Source: an uncultured Ruminococcus sp.
Lineage (GTDB): Bacteria; Bacillota; Clostridia; Oscillospirales; Ruminococcaceae
Length of the DNA stretch: 10,560 nt
Assembly (NCBI GenBank): GCA_945835085.1
Contig: CAMAIG010000023.1
Location: 1-10,560, forward strand
Direction of reading: 5' to 3'
This document shows, piece by piece, positions 1-7,212 of the stretch. Every line of letters begins with the position of its first letter. Within the stretch, counting starts at the first letter, position 1. The position numbers were made by a program, and so were the translations under genes. The notes beneath the pieces were generated by a model. It did no database searches and had not been told where the DNA came from. It worked only from the letters and a program-made list of their open reading frames with translations.

Positions 1-35
1 CAACGCTTATGTACAGGCTCTACAAGGACGAATGA
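1..35 (+). CDS. Possible C-terminal end of an upstream gene (partial)
   Basis: Reading from base 3, the frame gives TLMYRLYKDE and then a TGA stop at 33-35. The composition (basic and aromatic residues, ending KDE) is compatible with a real protein terminus. The stop lies just before the palindromic element at 39, and a plus-strand terminator-like hairpin follows at 261, which is what the tail of a plus-strand gene would look like. Only ten codons are visible, and another frame is also open here, so no product can be named and the call is weak. Confidence 0.3.
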   Translation, partial: TLMYRLYKDE

Positions 36-38
36 ACT

Positions 39-203
39 TAAGGCAACACCGCACAGAGCTTGCACGCAATCTGCTTGCATATTTTCCGTCATCTTGCACA
101 GAAATTTCTTGACAGGCGACAGCCTGCCTGCGAAATTTCTATACAATCTGACGAAAAATCTGACTGCGCATCTTGCGCACAAGCTCTGTGCGGTGTTGCC
201 TTA
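39..203. mobile_element. MITE-like palindromic element with 24-bp perfect terminal inverted repeats
   Basis: The ends are perfect inverted repeats: 39-62, beginning TAAGGCAACACCGCACAGAG, and its exact reverse complement at 180-203. Inside, further nested inverted segments pair: about 80-91 with 149-159 (ATTTTCCGTCA against TGACGAAAAAT, one mismatch), AGAAATTTC against GAAATTTCT near 100-108 and 132-140, and a central CAGGC/GCCTG at 113-117 and 122-126. The whole 165 bp could therefore fold into one long imperfect hairpin. If the outer TA is a target duplication (39-40 and 202-203), the repeats are 22 bp starting AGGCAACACC; TA is self-complementary, so this cannot be settled from one copy. 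No transposase is encoded. It fits a non-autonomous miniature element mobilised in trans. From memory, similar GGCAACACCGCACAGAGC palindromes recur in Ruminococcus-type genomes; that is recollection, not a search. Confidence 0.7.
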
Positions 204-260
204 GCTTTCGGCGGTCCGGAGGCATAAGTGTTTTTGTAAAGAATGTCTATGATAAACTCA

Positions 261-293
261 GGGCTGCTGTATTTTTTACTGATACAGCAGCCC
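261..293 (+). terminator. Rho-independent terminator-like hairpin
   Basis: GGGCTGCTGTA at 261-271 pairs perfectly with TACAGCAGCCC at 283-293, an 11-bp stem with an 11-nt loop. On the plus strand it is followed by ATTTTTATG (294-302), a short T tract, so it is best oriented to end a plus-strand transcript from upstream of the palindromic element. It also sits 17 bp past the lysA stop. On the minus strand the following sequence (TGAGTTTATC) is less T-rich, but the hairpin is the only candidate terminator for the lon-ysxC-lysA transcript and may act in both directions. Confidence 0.7.
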
Positions 294-310
294 ATTTTTA
301 TGTATATACA

Positions 311-1612
311 TTAAAGCAGATCGTTTCTGATAACATCATCAAGGGTTTCACGCTTTACCACAACTCTGCTCTCGCCGCCCTTTATCATAACAACAGCAGG
401 CTTGGGAATGCGGTTGTAGTTGGAGGACATGGAGTAGTTATATGCACCTGTTGCCAGGACTGCCAGGGTATCGCCCACTTCAACGTGCTGAACCGATACG
501 CCCTCGCCCAGAAGATCGCCTGTTTCGCAGCATTTTCCCGCAACGGTAACAACATCGGTCTTGGGTTCCGCTGCCTTGTTTGCCACCTCGAAATCGTATT
601 TCGACTGATAGAGAGCATATCTCGGGTTATCACCCATGCCGCCGTCAACGGATATGTATGTGCGGATATTGGGAATTACCTTCCTGCCGCCAACGGTGTA
701 AAGGGTAATGCCCGCAGGTGCCGCAACGGAACGTCCCGGCTCTATGAGAATGAAGGGCAGCGCAATATTCTTCTCGGCGCAGACCTCCTTTACCTTCTCC
801 GAAACCTTTTCCATGTATCTGTCGTAAGCCACGGGAGCGTCCTCCTCGGTGTACTTGATGCCGAAGCCGCCGCCCAGATTAAGCTCCTTGACCTCAAATT
901 TAAGCTCGTCCCTTATCTTTGCGATAAAGGTGAGCATTACCTCAGCTGCTCTCACAAAGGGGTCGATGTCGAAGATCTGGCTGCCGATATGACAGTGAAG
1001 TCCCACAAGGTTAATGTGGCTGCATTCTATCGCCTTCTTCACAGCCTCAAAAGCCTCTCCCGTTTCAAGGGCAAAGCCGAACTTGCTGTCTATCTGACCT
1101 GTCATGATAAAGTTATGGGTATGAGCGTCGATGCCGGGCTTTATCCTGTACATGATATTTGCGGTAAGACCCGTTTTCTCCGCCAGGGCATTAAGCCGCT
1201 CCAGCTCGAAGATATTGTCAACGATTATCCTGCCCACGCCCTTTTCAAGAGCAAAGGCGATCTCGCTGTCGGTCTTGTTGTTGCCGTGAAAGCATATCCT
1301 CTCGGGAGGAAAGCCCACGCTCAGCGCCGTATAAAGCTCGCCCTCGGAAACCACGTCAAGACCCATGCCCTCTTCAAGCATAATTTTGCACATAGCCCTG
1401 CAGCAGAATGCCTTGCTGGCATAGCAGGCAAGACCCTCGCCGCCGTAATATTTATCAATGGACTGCTTGAAGCTGCGGCAATGCTCACGGATAAGGTCCT
1501 CGTCCATCACATAAAGCGGAGTTCCGTATTCCTTTGCAAGCTCAACTGTGTCAATACCGCCTGCAGTAAGATGTCCCTTCTCGTTGACCGAAAGATTTTT
1601 TGATACAAACAT
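311..1612 (-). CDS. lysA: Diaminopimelate decarboxylase
   Basis: LysA catalyses the last step of lysine synthesis, PLP-dependent decarboxylation of meso-diaminopimelate to L-lysine in the cytoplasm. The protein is a fold-type III PLP enzyme of normal length (433 aa). Visible motifs, in order, are the PLP lysine in YASKAF (K67), HIGSQ near residue 207, the glycine-rich GGGFGI loop, EPGRS near 290, the catalytic CETGD near 360, and AYNYSMSSNYN near the C-terminus. Two in-frame ATGs are possible. The one at 1612 (MFVSKNLSVN) has GAAAGGA 10 nt upstream, whereas the one at 1621 leaves only a base or two, so 1612 is chosen. It is the last gene of the lon-ysxC-lysA run, 37 nt after ysxC. Decarboxylation diverts diaminopimelate from peptidoglycan precursors. 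Function is secure; the exact start is less so. Confidence 0.95.
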   Translation of the reverse strand: MFVSKNLSVNEKGHLTAGGIDTVELAKEYGTPLYVMDEDLIREHCRSFKQSIDKYYGGEGLACYASKAFCCRAMCKIMLEEGMGLDVVSEGELYTALSVGFPPERICFHGNNKTDSEIAFALEKGVGRIIVDNIFELERLNALAEKTGLTANIMYRIKPGIDAHTHNFIMTGQIDSKFGFALETGEAFEAVKKAIECSHINLVGLHCHIGSQIFDIDPFVRAAEVMLTFIAKIRDELKFEVKELNLGGGFGIKYTEEDAPVAYDRYMEKVSEKVKEVCAEKNIALPFILIEPGRSVAAPAGITLYTVGGRKVIPNIRTYISVDGGMGDNPRYALYQSKYDFEVANKAAEPKTDVVTVAGKCCETGDLLGEGVSVQHVEVGDTLAVLATGAYNYSMSSNYNRIPKPAVVMIKGGESRVVVKRETLDDVIRNDLL

Positions 1613-1640
1613 TTTTCCCATATCCTTTCATGAGGGTCTG

Positions 1641-1664
1641 TCGGAAGGGCTATTTTCCTTCCGA
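1641..1664 (-). other. Intercistronic hairpin straddling the ysxC stop codon
   Basis: TCGGAAGG at 1641-1648 is the perfect complement of CCTTCCGA at 1657-1664, giving an 8-bp stem around an 8-nt loop that contains the TAG stop of ysxC. On the minus-strand transcript it is followed by CAGACCCTC rather than a U tract, so it is not a standard terminator. It may stabilise the upstream mRNA end or affect translation of lysA. The pairing is directly visible; any function is inference. Confidence 0.45.
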
Positions 1665-2240
1665 TGCAAGCTCTGAAATTATCTCCCTTATCCTTTCGGC
1701 ACCCTCGCCGTTCTCAGCGGAAAATTCCACATGGGTGATGTCCGAAAAATAGGGTATCTCCTTGGCAAAGCCCTCCATTCGCTCCATGCGCTCTCTCTTT
1801 GAAAGCTTGTCCGCCTTTGTGAACACAATGACAAAGGGCAGCTCGCTTTCGATTAGAAAGTCTATCATCTGGAGATCGTCCTTTGTGGGCGGGTGACGGT
1901 AATCAATGAGCTGGAAGATAAGCCCCAGGTCACGCTTATCGTGAAGATATCCCTCGATAAGCCCCGACCACCTCACCTTGTCGGACTTTGCCACCTTCGC
2001 ATAGCCGTAGCCCGGAAGGTCAACAAGATAGATATTTTCCAGAGCATAAAAATTTATTGTTGCCGTTTTTCCCGGAACGGCGGAAACCCTTGCAAGATTT
2101 TTTCGGTTAAAGACCTTATTGAGAAGCGAGGATTTTCCCACGTTTGACCTGCCCGCAAAGGCTATTTCAAGCTTTTCGGGGGCGGGAAGCTGGGAATACT
2201 CGCCGTATGACCTGTAAAATTCGGCGCTGTTAAAATTCAT
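1650..2240 (-). CDS. ysxC: Ribosome biogenesis GTP-binding protein YsxC/EngB
   Basis: This is a TrmE-Era-EngA-YsxC-type GTPase needed for late assembly of the 50S ribosomal subunit. The 196-aa protein is typical in length. It shows G1 GRSNVGKS (residues 30-37), the G2 region PGKTATINFY, G3 DLPGYGYAKV (from 74), G4 TKADKL and a G5-like SAENGEG. The ATG at 2240 (MNFNSAEFYR) has AAAGGTGA just upstream. A longer in-frame start at 2288 would add 16 non-conserved residues overlapping the end of lon and is rejected. It begins 4 nt after the lon stop, its ribosome binding site lies inside the lon 3' end, and translational coupling is likely. The lon-ysxC order is the same as in Bacillus subtilis. The symbol engB/yihA is used for the same family. 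Confidence 0.96.
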   Translation of the reverse strand: MNFNSAEFYRSYGEYSQLPAPEKLEIAFAGRSNVGKSSLLNKVFNRKNLARVSAVPGKTATINFYALENIYLVDLPGYGYAKVAKSDKVRWSGLIEGYLHDKRDLGLIFQLIDYRHPPTKDDLQMIDFLIESELPFVIVFTKADKLSKRERMERMEGFAKEIPYFSDITHVEFSAENGEGAERIREIISELASEGK

Positions 2241-2244
2241 TTTG

Positions 2245-4680
2245 TCACCTTTTCTTTGAATGGATAGGTATGCGCTTTTCGTCCTCAACGGGGGCTGAAA
2301 AGCCTATGGAGGAGGTCTTTTCCCTTTTGCCCTTCTCCTTGTCGGAGGAGCATCTGACAAGTGCGGCGTCAAGAACGTCCGTTATCTTCTCGGCAAAAAC
2401 AAAGTCAAGACCCGACTTTACAGCCTCGTCCACATCGTCAAGATCCCCCTTGTTTCCTGCGGGAATGATGACAGTTTTCATGCCTTCCTTGTAAGCCGCC
2501 ATGGTCTTTTCACGGAGTCCGCCGATGGGAAGCACCTTTCCGTGAAGGGTTATCTCTCCCGTCATTGCCACATCTCTGCGGACGGGAATGCCCGAAAGTG
2601 CCGAAACCAGCGCCGTTGTCATGGTAACACCTGCGGAGGGACCGTCCTTGGGAGTAGCCCCCTCGGGAGCGTGTATGTGAATGTCCTTTTCCTTGTAGAA
2701 GCTGCCATCAATGCCGTAATCCGATGCGATAGAGCGCACATAGCTTACAGCCAGCTTTGAGCTTTCCTTCATAACATCGCCAAGGGAGCCTGTTGCCTCA
2801 ACATTTCCCTTGCCATCAAGCACAAGCACCTCCAGAGGCATTATCACGCCGCCAACGGAGGTCCACGCCAGACCGTTTACAACGCCTACCTCATCGGTCT
2901 TTGCAAGCTCGTCATCGAGGTATTTCTTGTGACCCAGATATTTTTCAAGGTTTGAAAGCTTAATGCTTATCTTTTCGCTTTCGCCGTCAACTATTTCCTT
3001 GGCAGCCTTGCGGCAGATCTCTGCGATCTTTCTTTCAAGGCTTCTTACTCCCGCCTCTCTCGTATATCCGTCAATTACGGCATAGACCGCCTTGTCGGCG
3101 ATTTTCAGCATTGACGCCTTTAAACCGTGCTTTTTCAGCTGCTTGGGGATAAGATGCTCCTTTGCGATATGGAACTTCTCCTCACGGGTATAGCTTGCAA
3201 GCTCAATTATCTCCATTCTGTCCTTCAGGGGCGGGTCAATGGTGGAAAGGTCGTTTGCGGTGGTTATGAACATTACCTCGCTCAGATCGAAGGGCAGCTC
3301 AATGTAATGGTCACGGAAGGTGCTGTTCTGCTCGCTGTCAAGAACTTCCAGAAGCGCCGATGAAGGGTCGCCCTTGAAGCTGTCGGAGATCTTGTCTATC
3401 TCGTCAAGAAGGATAAGGGGATTTTTAACTCCCGCCGAGATCATTGCATTTATTATCCTTCCGGGCATTGCGCCAACGTAGGTCTTTCTGTGACCTCGGA
3501 TATCGGACTCGTCCTTGATGCCGCCGAGAGAGATCCTTGCGTATTTCCTGCCAAGTGCCCTTGCAATTGACTTTGCAACGGAGGTCTTGCCCACGCCGGG
3601 AGGGCCGTAAAGGCAGATTATCTGCCCCTTTAAGTCGGGCGCAAGCTTTCTTACCGCAATGGTTTCAAGGATACGCTCCTTGACCTTCTCCATGCCGTAA
3701 TGGTCCTTGTCGAGAACAGTCCTTGTGCGCTTGATATCGGTCTTATCCTTTGTGGTCTTGTTCCAGGGAAGCTCCAGGCAGGTGTCAAGGTAATTTCTGA
3801 TAACATACGCCTCCTGAGATGAGGAGGAGGTATGGGAAAGCCTGTTGGTTTCTTTAAGGAGCTTGTCGGTTATCTCATCGGGAAGTCCCAGCTCCATTAT
3901 CCTCTCGCTGTAATCGAAAGCCTCGTCTTGAACGGAATCATCTTCTCCGATCTCATTGGAAAGCACCCGTATCTGCTCACGGATATAGTATTCCTTCTGA
4001 GATTCGTCAATGCGCCTTCTGACCTTGTCCTGTATCTCCCGTTCAAGCCCGATTATCTCGGCTTCGTGGGAAAGCATTGCAAGGAGCAGCCCCAGCTTGC
4101 TGAAAAGTCCGTTTGCTTCCAATAGCTTTTGCTTCTCGGAAACGGGCAGGGGCATACTTACGGCGATATTGTCAAAAACGGTCTTGGGGTCATCGGAGCT
4201 TATGATGGAGCTTATGTATTCCTCGGGCATTTTCGGCATATTGATGCAGTAGGCTCTGAATTCGTCCTTCACAGCCCGAACCAGTGCTTCCATTTCCTCA
4301 GGCTCGGCCTTGATCCCACGCTCGGGGAATTTCTTCACCTCGGCAGAAAAGAAAGGCTCTGTTTCCTTTATTTCAACAAGCCTTGCCCTGTAAAGTCCCT
4401 CAGCCATTACTCTTGTAATGCCCCCGGGAGTTTTGAGGAGCTGCTTTACCTGAGCCACTACGCCCACACGGTATATCTTATCGGGCTCTGCCTCCTCGGC
4501 GTAATCGTTCTGAGCAGCAAGGAAAATGAGCTTGTCGCCCTTTGCCGCAGCGGACAGTGCCCGTGCGGATTTATCCCTTGCAACGTCGAAATGTATCATG
4601 ACCTTCGGGAAAACAACAAGCCCTCTGAGTGCCAGCATGGGCAGTACAGTGCTGCTTCCTCGGGTTTCGTCTTTTATCAT
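2245..4680 (-). CDS. lon: ATP-dependent Lon protease (LonA type)
   Basis: Lon is a homo-oligomeric cytosolic AAA+ serine protease that unfolds and degrades damaged and regulatory proteins. The 811-aa protein matches the LonA length. Its order is an N-terminal substrate domain (from [15 protein letters not shown], about residues 13-210), a coiled helical region with [18 protein letters not shown], the AAA+ domain with Walker A GPPGVGKT (K365) and Walker B ILLDEIDK (D426, E427), and the protease domain with KDGPSAGV (catalytic S682) and [10 protein letters not shown] (catalytic K725). The Ser-Lys spacing of 43 equals that of E. coli Lon (S679/K722). There is a short basic tail. The ATG at 4680 is chosen because the upstream in-frame extension to 4839 runs through the promoter at 4804-4832; its GGATGG ribosome binding site is only moderate. 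It has its own sigma-A promoter and a leader of about 115 nt, and leads the operon into ysxC. Confidence 0.97.
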   Translation of the reverse strand: MIKDETRGSSTVLPMLALRGLVVFPKVMIHFDVARDKSARALSAAAKGDKLIFLAAQNDYAEEAEPDKIYRVGVVAQVKQLLKTPGGITRVMAEGLYRARLVEIKETEPFFSAEVKKFPERGIKAEPEEMEALVRAVKDEFRAYCINMPKMPEEYISSIISSDDPKTVFDNIAVSMPLPVSEKQKLLEANGLFSKLGLLLAMLSHEAEIIGLEREIQDKVRRRIDESQKEYYIREQIRVLSNEIGEDDSVQDEAFDYSERIMELGLPDEITDKLLKETNRLSHTSSSSQEAYVIRNYLDTCLELPWNKTTKDKTDIKRTRTVLDKDHYGMEKVKERILETIAVRKLAPDLKGQIICLYGPPGVGKTSVAKSIARALGRKYARISLGGIKDESDIRGHRKTYVGAMPGRIINAMISAGVKNPLILLDEIDKISDSFKGDPSSALLEVLDSEQNSTFRDHYIELPFDLSEVMFITTANDLSTIDPPLKDRMEIIELASYTREEKFHIAKEHLIPKQLKKHGLKASMLKIADKAVYAVIDGYTREAGVRSLERKIAEICRKAAKEIVDGESEKISIKLSNLEKYLGHKKYLDDELAKTDEVGVVNGLAWTSVGGVIMPLEVLVLDGKGNVEATGSLGDVMKESSKLAVSYVRSIASDYGIDGSFYKEKDIHIHAPEGATPKDGPSAGVTMTTALVSALSGIPVRRDVAMTGEITLHGKVLPIGGLREKTMAAYKEGMKTVIIPAGNKGDLDDVDEAVKSGLDFVFAEKITDVLDAALVRCSSDKEKGKREKTSSIGFSAPVEDEKRIPIHSKKR

Positions 4681-4720
4681 AGTATAATTGCCATCCTTCT
4701 TTAGTTGTCTGCATTTTGTG

Positions 4721-4744
4721 ACCCGACAAAATTCATTTTCGGGT
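4721..4744 (-). promoter_or_regulatory. Hairpin in the lon 5' leader
   Basis: ACCCGA at 4721-4726 pairs with TCGGGT at 4739-4744 around an AT-rich 12-nt loop. It lies in the untranslated leader between the predicted lon transcription start near 4797 and the start codon at 4680, ending about 40 nt upstream of the ATG. No terminator-type U run follows, so it is not a clear attenuator or riboswitch. I did not see a CIRCE element or a tandem-heptamer CtsR-like site in the leader. Function unknown. Confidence 0.3.
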
Positions 4745-4803
4745 GCCCTGAAAATACGGTGACCGCCGTGCCGATCTATTAATATGCGGCAGGTCATGTA
4801 TCT

Positions 4804-4832
4804 ATTATAATACATTTTTTCATATTTTGCAA
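4804..4832 (-). promoter_or_regulatory. Sigma-A promoter for lon
   Basis: Read on the minus strand, TTGCAA (4832-4827) and TATAAT (4809-4804) are separated by exactly 17 bp. The -10 box is perfect and the -35 matches four of six consensus bases. The flanking DNA is very AT-rich, including a TTATATAATTTAAATTA stretch at about 4841-4857 that could act as an UP-like element. Transcription would begin near 4797, leaving a leader of about 115 nt before the lon ATG. Confidence 0.75.
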
Positions 4833-4883
4833 GTAACAATTTATATAATTTAAATTACATAAGAATGTATGTGCCGTCGGAAG

Positions 4884-4920
4884 AAAATGCATATTGTGAA
4901 GTGAAATTATGCATATTCTC
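4884..4920 (-). other. Paired ATGCATATT motifs in the pyrB-lon intergenic region
   Basis: ATGCATATT occurs twice, at 4887-4895 and 4909-4917, with starts 22 bp apart, about two helical turns. Because ATGCAT is self-complementary, the two copies can also pair as an AT-rich hairpin (a 6-7 bp core plus an outer GAA/TTC separated by a mismatch), followed on the minus strand by TTCTT. This could be a weak terminator for pyrB, 15 bp past its stop, or a pair of protein sites upstream of the lon promoter. Neither role is demonstrated. Confidence 0.3.
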
Positions 4921-4934
4921 CCAAAAAGGTGATA

Positions 4935-6020
4935 TCAGATGCCCAGACGTCTTTCGTCGCAGTATTCGCATTCAAGCATATCGCCCACTGCCCTGAATGA
5001 CCTTGGCAGATAGTATTCCTTGTGGGTGATGCAGTTGGGATTTGTGCAGCATACGGAGGGGAATGTGCTGCCGATAAGCAGAGGCTTGATCTCGGCGGGA
5101 GATCTGAGAATTGTGAGGATTATAGCCATTCTTGCGAACATTCCGTACTTTGCCTGCTTGAAATACATGGCTCTGGGGTCGTCGTCCACGTCCATGGTTA
5201 TCTCGTCAACTCTCGGCAGGGGGTGGAGAACGATGCAGTCGCTCTTGGCTCTGCTGAGCTTCTTCTTATCAAGGATATATGCGTCCTTGAGCTTGTTATA
5301 TTCCTCCTCCGAGGAAAAACGCTCCTTCTGAACTCTTGTCATGTAGAGCATATCAAGTCCGCCGATAGCGTCCTCTAGAGATGGATTTTCGATGAACTCG
5401 CAGTTTCTTGCGGTAAGGATATCCTTTATGTAGGAGGGCATACCCAGCTCCTTGGTGGAGATGAACACAAACTTAATGCCCTTGAAATTTGAAAGCGCCT
5501 TGCACATGGAATGGACAGTTCTGCCGTTTTTGAGATCTCCGCAAAGACCGATGGTCATGTTTTCGAGTCTGCCCTTTTCCCTGTAAAGGGTGAGCATATC
5601 GAGAAGGGTCTGGGAGGGGTGGAGATGTGAGCCGTCGCCTGCATTGATTATGGGGCAGTCGGCAGTAAGAGCGGCAGCCTTGGCAGCACCCTCGGAGGGG
5701 TGACGCATTACCATTATATCCGCATAGGAAGATACTATTTTAGTGGTGTCCTTCAGGTTTTCGCCCTTTGCAACGGAGGAGGTGGCAGGGTTGTCAAAGC
5801 CGATAATTGTGCCGCCCAGACGGAGCATTGCGGTCTGAAAGGACATCTGTGTACGGGTTGAAGGCTCATAGAAAAGGGTAGCCATTATCTTTCCCTCGCA
5901 CGCCTTGGCGTATTTGGCGGGGTCGTCGCAGATATCGGAGGCGAGCTTTACCACATCGAGCCACCAATCGCTGCTCATGTCATCAAGGTCGATAAGGTTT
6001 GTAAATCTTGACATTACCAT
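4935..6020 (-). CDS. pyrB: Aspartate carbamoyltransferase with a PyrI-like C-terminal zinc ribbon
   Basis: PyrB condenses carbamoyl phosphate with aspartate to N-carbamoyl-aspartate, the committed step of pyrimidine synthesis. The 361-aa protein has the carbamoyl-phosphate site EPSTRT (52-57), the mobile loop SSVAKGE (81-87, K85), MRHPSEG near 105-111, INAGDGSHLHPSQTLLD near 125-141, the aspartate-domain GDLKNGRTVHS, HPLPRV (266-271) and YFKQAKYGMFARMA (286-299). After the normal PyrB end near residue 310 there are about 50 extra residues with four cysteines, C325-x4-C330-x20-C351-x2-C354, including NPNCITH and ECEYC. This matches the zinc-binding domain of the regulatory chain PyrI (E. coli C109, C114, C138, C141), but the nucleotide-binding allosteric domain is absent. 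The start at 6020 (MVMSRF) has AAAGGAAG nine bases upstream; MSRF at 6014 is an alternative. No pyrI or other pyr gene is nearby. The leader of about 40 nt has no room for a PyrR attenuator. Confidence 0.95.
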   Translation of the reverse strand: MVMSRFTNLIDLDDMSSDWWLDVVKLASDICDDPAKYAKACEGKIMATLFYEPSTRTQMSFQTAMLRLGGTIIGFDNPATSSVAKGENLKDTTKIVSSYADIMVMRHPSEGAAKAAALTADCPIINAGDGSHLHPSQTLLDMLTLYREKGRLENMTIGLCGDLKNGRTVHSMCKALSNFKGIKFVFISTKELGMPSYIKDILTARNCEFIENPSLEDAIGGLDMLYMTRVQKERFSSEEEYNKLKDAYILDKKKLSRAKSDCIVLHPLPRVDEITMDVDDDPRAMYFKQAKYGMFARMAIILTILRSPAEIKPLLIGSTFPSVCCTNPNCITHKEYYLPRSFRAVGDMLECEYCDERRLGI

Positions 6021-6067
6021 AAATATGTACTTCCTTTCGGGGGTCATTTGTATATACGATCATTACT

Positions 6068-6096
6068 ATTGTAGCACAAACAAACGGAATAATCAA
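6068..6096 (-). promoter_or_regulatory. Sigma-A promoter for pyrB
   Basis: On the minus strand, TTGATT (6096-6091) and TACAAT (6073-6068) are separated by 17 bp. Each differs from consensus in one or two positions. The predicted start near 6061 leaves a leader of about 40 nt before the pyrB ATG at 6020, which contains the AAAGGAAG ribosome binding site. Confidence 0.7.
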
Positions 6097-6170
6097 CCCT
6101 TATTATCAATAAATCGACAATATCCCAAGGGGGAAAATGTGTGTAGATTTTCAGCCACGTCATCATAGTT

Positions 6171-6182
6171 GTGCCATGGCAC
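6171..6182. promoter_or_regulatory. Perfect 12-bp palindrome next to a -35 box (operator candidate)
   Basis: GTGCCATGGCAC is a perfect inverted repeat with no spacer and ends one base before the TTGACT -35 box of the lipoprotein promoter. It lies in the divergent region shared with pyrB, about 75 bp upstream of the pyrB -35. The position suits a dimeric activator or repressor. I cannot assign it to a known regulator, and a 12-bp palindrome could also arise by chance. Confidence 0.35.
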
Positions 6183-6211
6183 TTGACTATACCCTTACAA
6201 TGTGGTACAAT
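6183..6211 (+). promoter_or_regulatory. Sigma-A promoter for the lipoprotein gene
   Basis: TTGACT (6183-6188) and TACAAT (6206-6211) are separated by 17 bp, each one base off consensus. The start would fall near 6218, giving a leader of about 60 nt that ends in a TGGAGGA ribosome binding site at 6264-6270. Confidence 0.75.
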
Positions 6212-6277
6212 AGTGTGAAAAAGAGCGGCAATGCCGAAAAAACATTCACCCAAAACATTTATATGGAGGATAAACCT

Positions 6278-7150
6278 ATGAAAAAAACAGCAGCAGCTAT
6301 CCTTTCCCTGCTTCTTCTCTGCACAGGCTGCGGAGCAAAGGAAGGGGATAACACCGCCGAAACCACCGCAAGCACGGCGGAAACCACCATTTCCGAGGAA
6401 ACCGCAGCTTCCGTTACGGAAACCGTGACCGAATCCGTTACGGAAACCGTGACAGAGGCTAAGACCGAAGCCGCACCGTCGGGACTTTCCGCCGAGGAAG
6501 CCTATGCCGCAAAGAACGGTGCTTCCTGGACAAGCGAAGTTTTCACGGAGATGTTCGGCTGGGAAAAGGGCAACACTATCCTCACCATCGGCATGGAGGA
6601 GGAGGGAATGGTTGTTTCCATGCTCTTTAACACCTATGGAGATAATATGTACATGAACATAGATATCCCATCGATGATGACCATGACCTCAGTTACAAAG
6701 GACGGCAAGAGCTATCTTCTTGACCACCCCTCCAAGACCTACAGCACCGATGATTCGGATATGTCAGGCAGCTATTCCATGGACGATTACGCAAACAGTG
6801 AGGCGGATTACAGCAAGTTCTCCTCCGACGGCATTGAGGAGATAGACGGAGTGCAGTACATATATGAGGAATTTTCAAGCACCAACCCCGACAGCGGCGA
6901 AACAAGCACCGTAAGGTATTATTTCACCTCCGATAAGAAGATAACGAAGGCAGGAACCGACGGCATATACATGGATTTCGGCATAGAACTGCTTGAAACT
7001 CCCGACGAGGCTATTTTTGAGATACCCGAGGGATATACGGAGATAAGCTCCGACGAAATGGGAATGAAGATGCTTGCAGGACTTTTCGGAGCATTAGAGG
7101 ATCTGGAAGACACCGAAGGAGCAGAAGAAGCAGACATCGCTCAGGAATAA
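6278..7150 (+). CDS. Putative lipoprotein with Thr/Glu-rich linker, function unknown
   Basis: This is a 290-aa secreted protein. The ATG at 6278 has TGGAGGA seven bases upstream. Residues 1-17 form a short signal peptide (MKK, a hydrophobic run, then LLCTGC), with C18 the expected lipidated cysteine; the Cys at position -3 of the lipobox is unusual. Residues about 24-65 are a low-complexity Thr/Glu/Ala linker with an internal tandem repeat. The remaining 220 residues are acidic, with alternating hydrophobic and polar stretches suggestive of beta strands (for example GVQYIYEEFSS, TVRYYFTSDKKIT) and a closing EAIFEIPEGYTEI. That pattern recalls LolA/LppX-like or DUF4412-type periplasmic folds, but this is only a shape resemblance. 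The acidic C-terminus (DLEDTEGAEEADIAQE) is also low-complexity. It is transcribed alone, converging on sigG. I do not recognise a specific function. Confidence 0.85.
   Translation: MKKTAAAILSLLLLCTGCGAKEGDNTAETTASTAETTISEETAASVTETVTESVTETVTEAKTEAAPSGLSAEEAYAAKNGASWTSEVFTEMFGWEKGNTILTIGMEEEGMVVSMLFNTYGDNMYMNIDIPSMMTMTSVTKDGKSYLLDHPSKTYSTDDSDMSGSYSMDDYANSEADYSKFSSDGIEEIDGVQYIYEEFSSTNPDSGETSTVRYYFTSDKKITKAGTDGIYMDFGIELLETPDEAIFEIPEGYTEISSDEMGMKMLAGLFGALEDLEDTEGAEEADIAQE
6410..6457 (+). repeat. Two-copy 24-bp tandem repeat in the lipoprotein linker
   Basis: Two adjacent 24-bp units (6410-6433 and 6434-6457) both begin TCCGTTACGGAAACCGTGAC and differ only in the last four bases. They encode two copies of an eight-residue S-V-T-E-T-V-T-E unit. 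Looser copies of the same theme (GCCGAAACCACC, GCGGAAACCACC) lie just upstream near 6356-6390. This looks like repeat-driven growth of a flexible surface linker and could vary in copy number between strains. Confidence 0.7.
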
Positions 7151-7212
7151 TTCCGACAAAATTTTAAAGGGGATAAGCTTTGTCAAAAACGTGTCCAAAC
7201 CCCACAGGCAAA

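Noticed and set aside
89..295. A 68-codon minus-strand frame spanning the palindromic element and terminator
   Set aside because: It overlaps structured repeat DNA and the hairpin at 261-293; no ribosome binding site or protein-like features.
173..1603. A 476-codon plus-strand open frame opposite lysA
   Set aside because: It is antisense to a fully conserved lysA, has no family-like sequence, and starts inside the palindromic element. Long antisense frames are common in this codon usage.
4681..4839. In-frame N-terminal extension of lon
   Set aside because: It would run through the lon promoter at 4804-4832 and adds residues not found in Lon proteins.
6021..6060. Possible PyrR-type attenuator upstream of pyrB
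   Set aside because: The predicted leader is only about 40 nt, and no anti-terminator/terminator pair is visible.
7155..7184. Hairpin GACAAA/TTTGTC between the convergent lipoprotein and sigG genes
   Set aside because: The stem is short and broken by a mismatch, and neither strand has a T tract after it, so it is not a convincing terminator.
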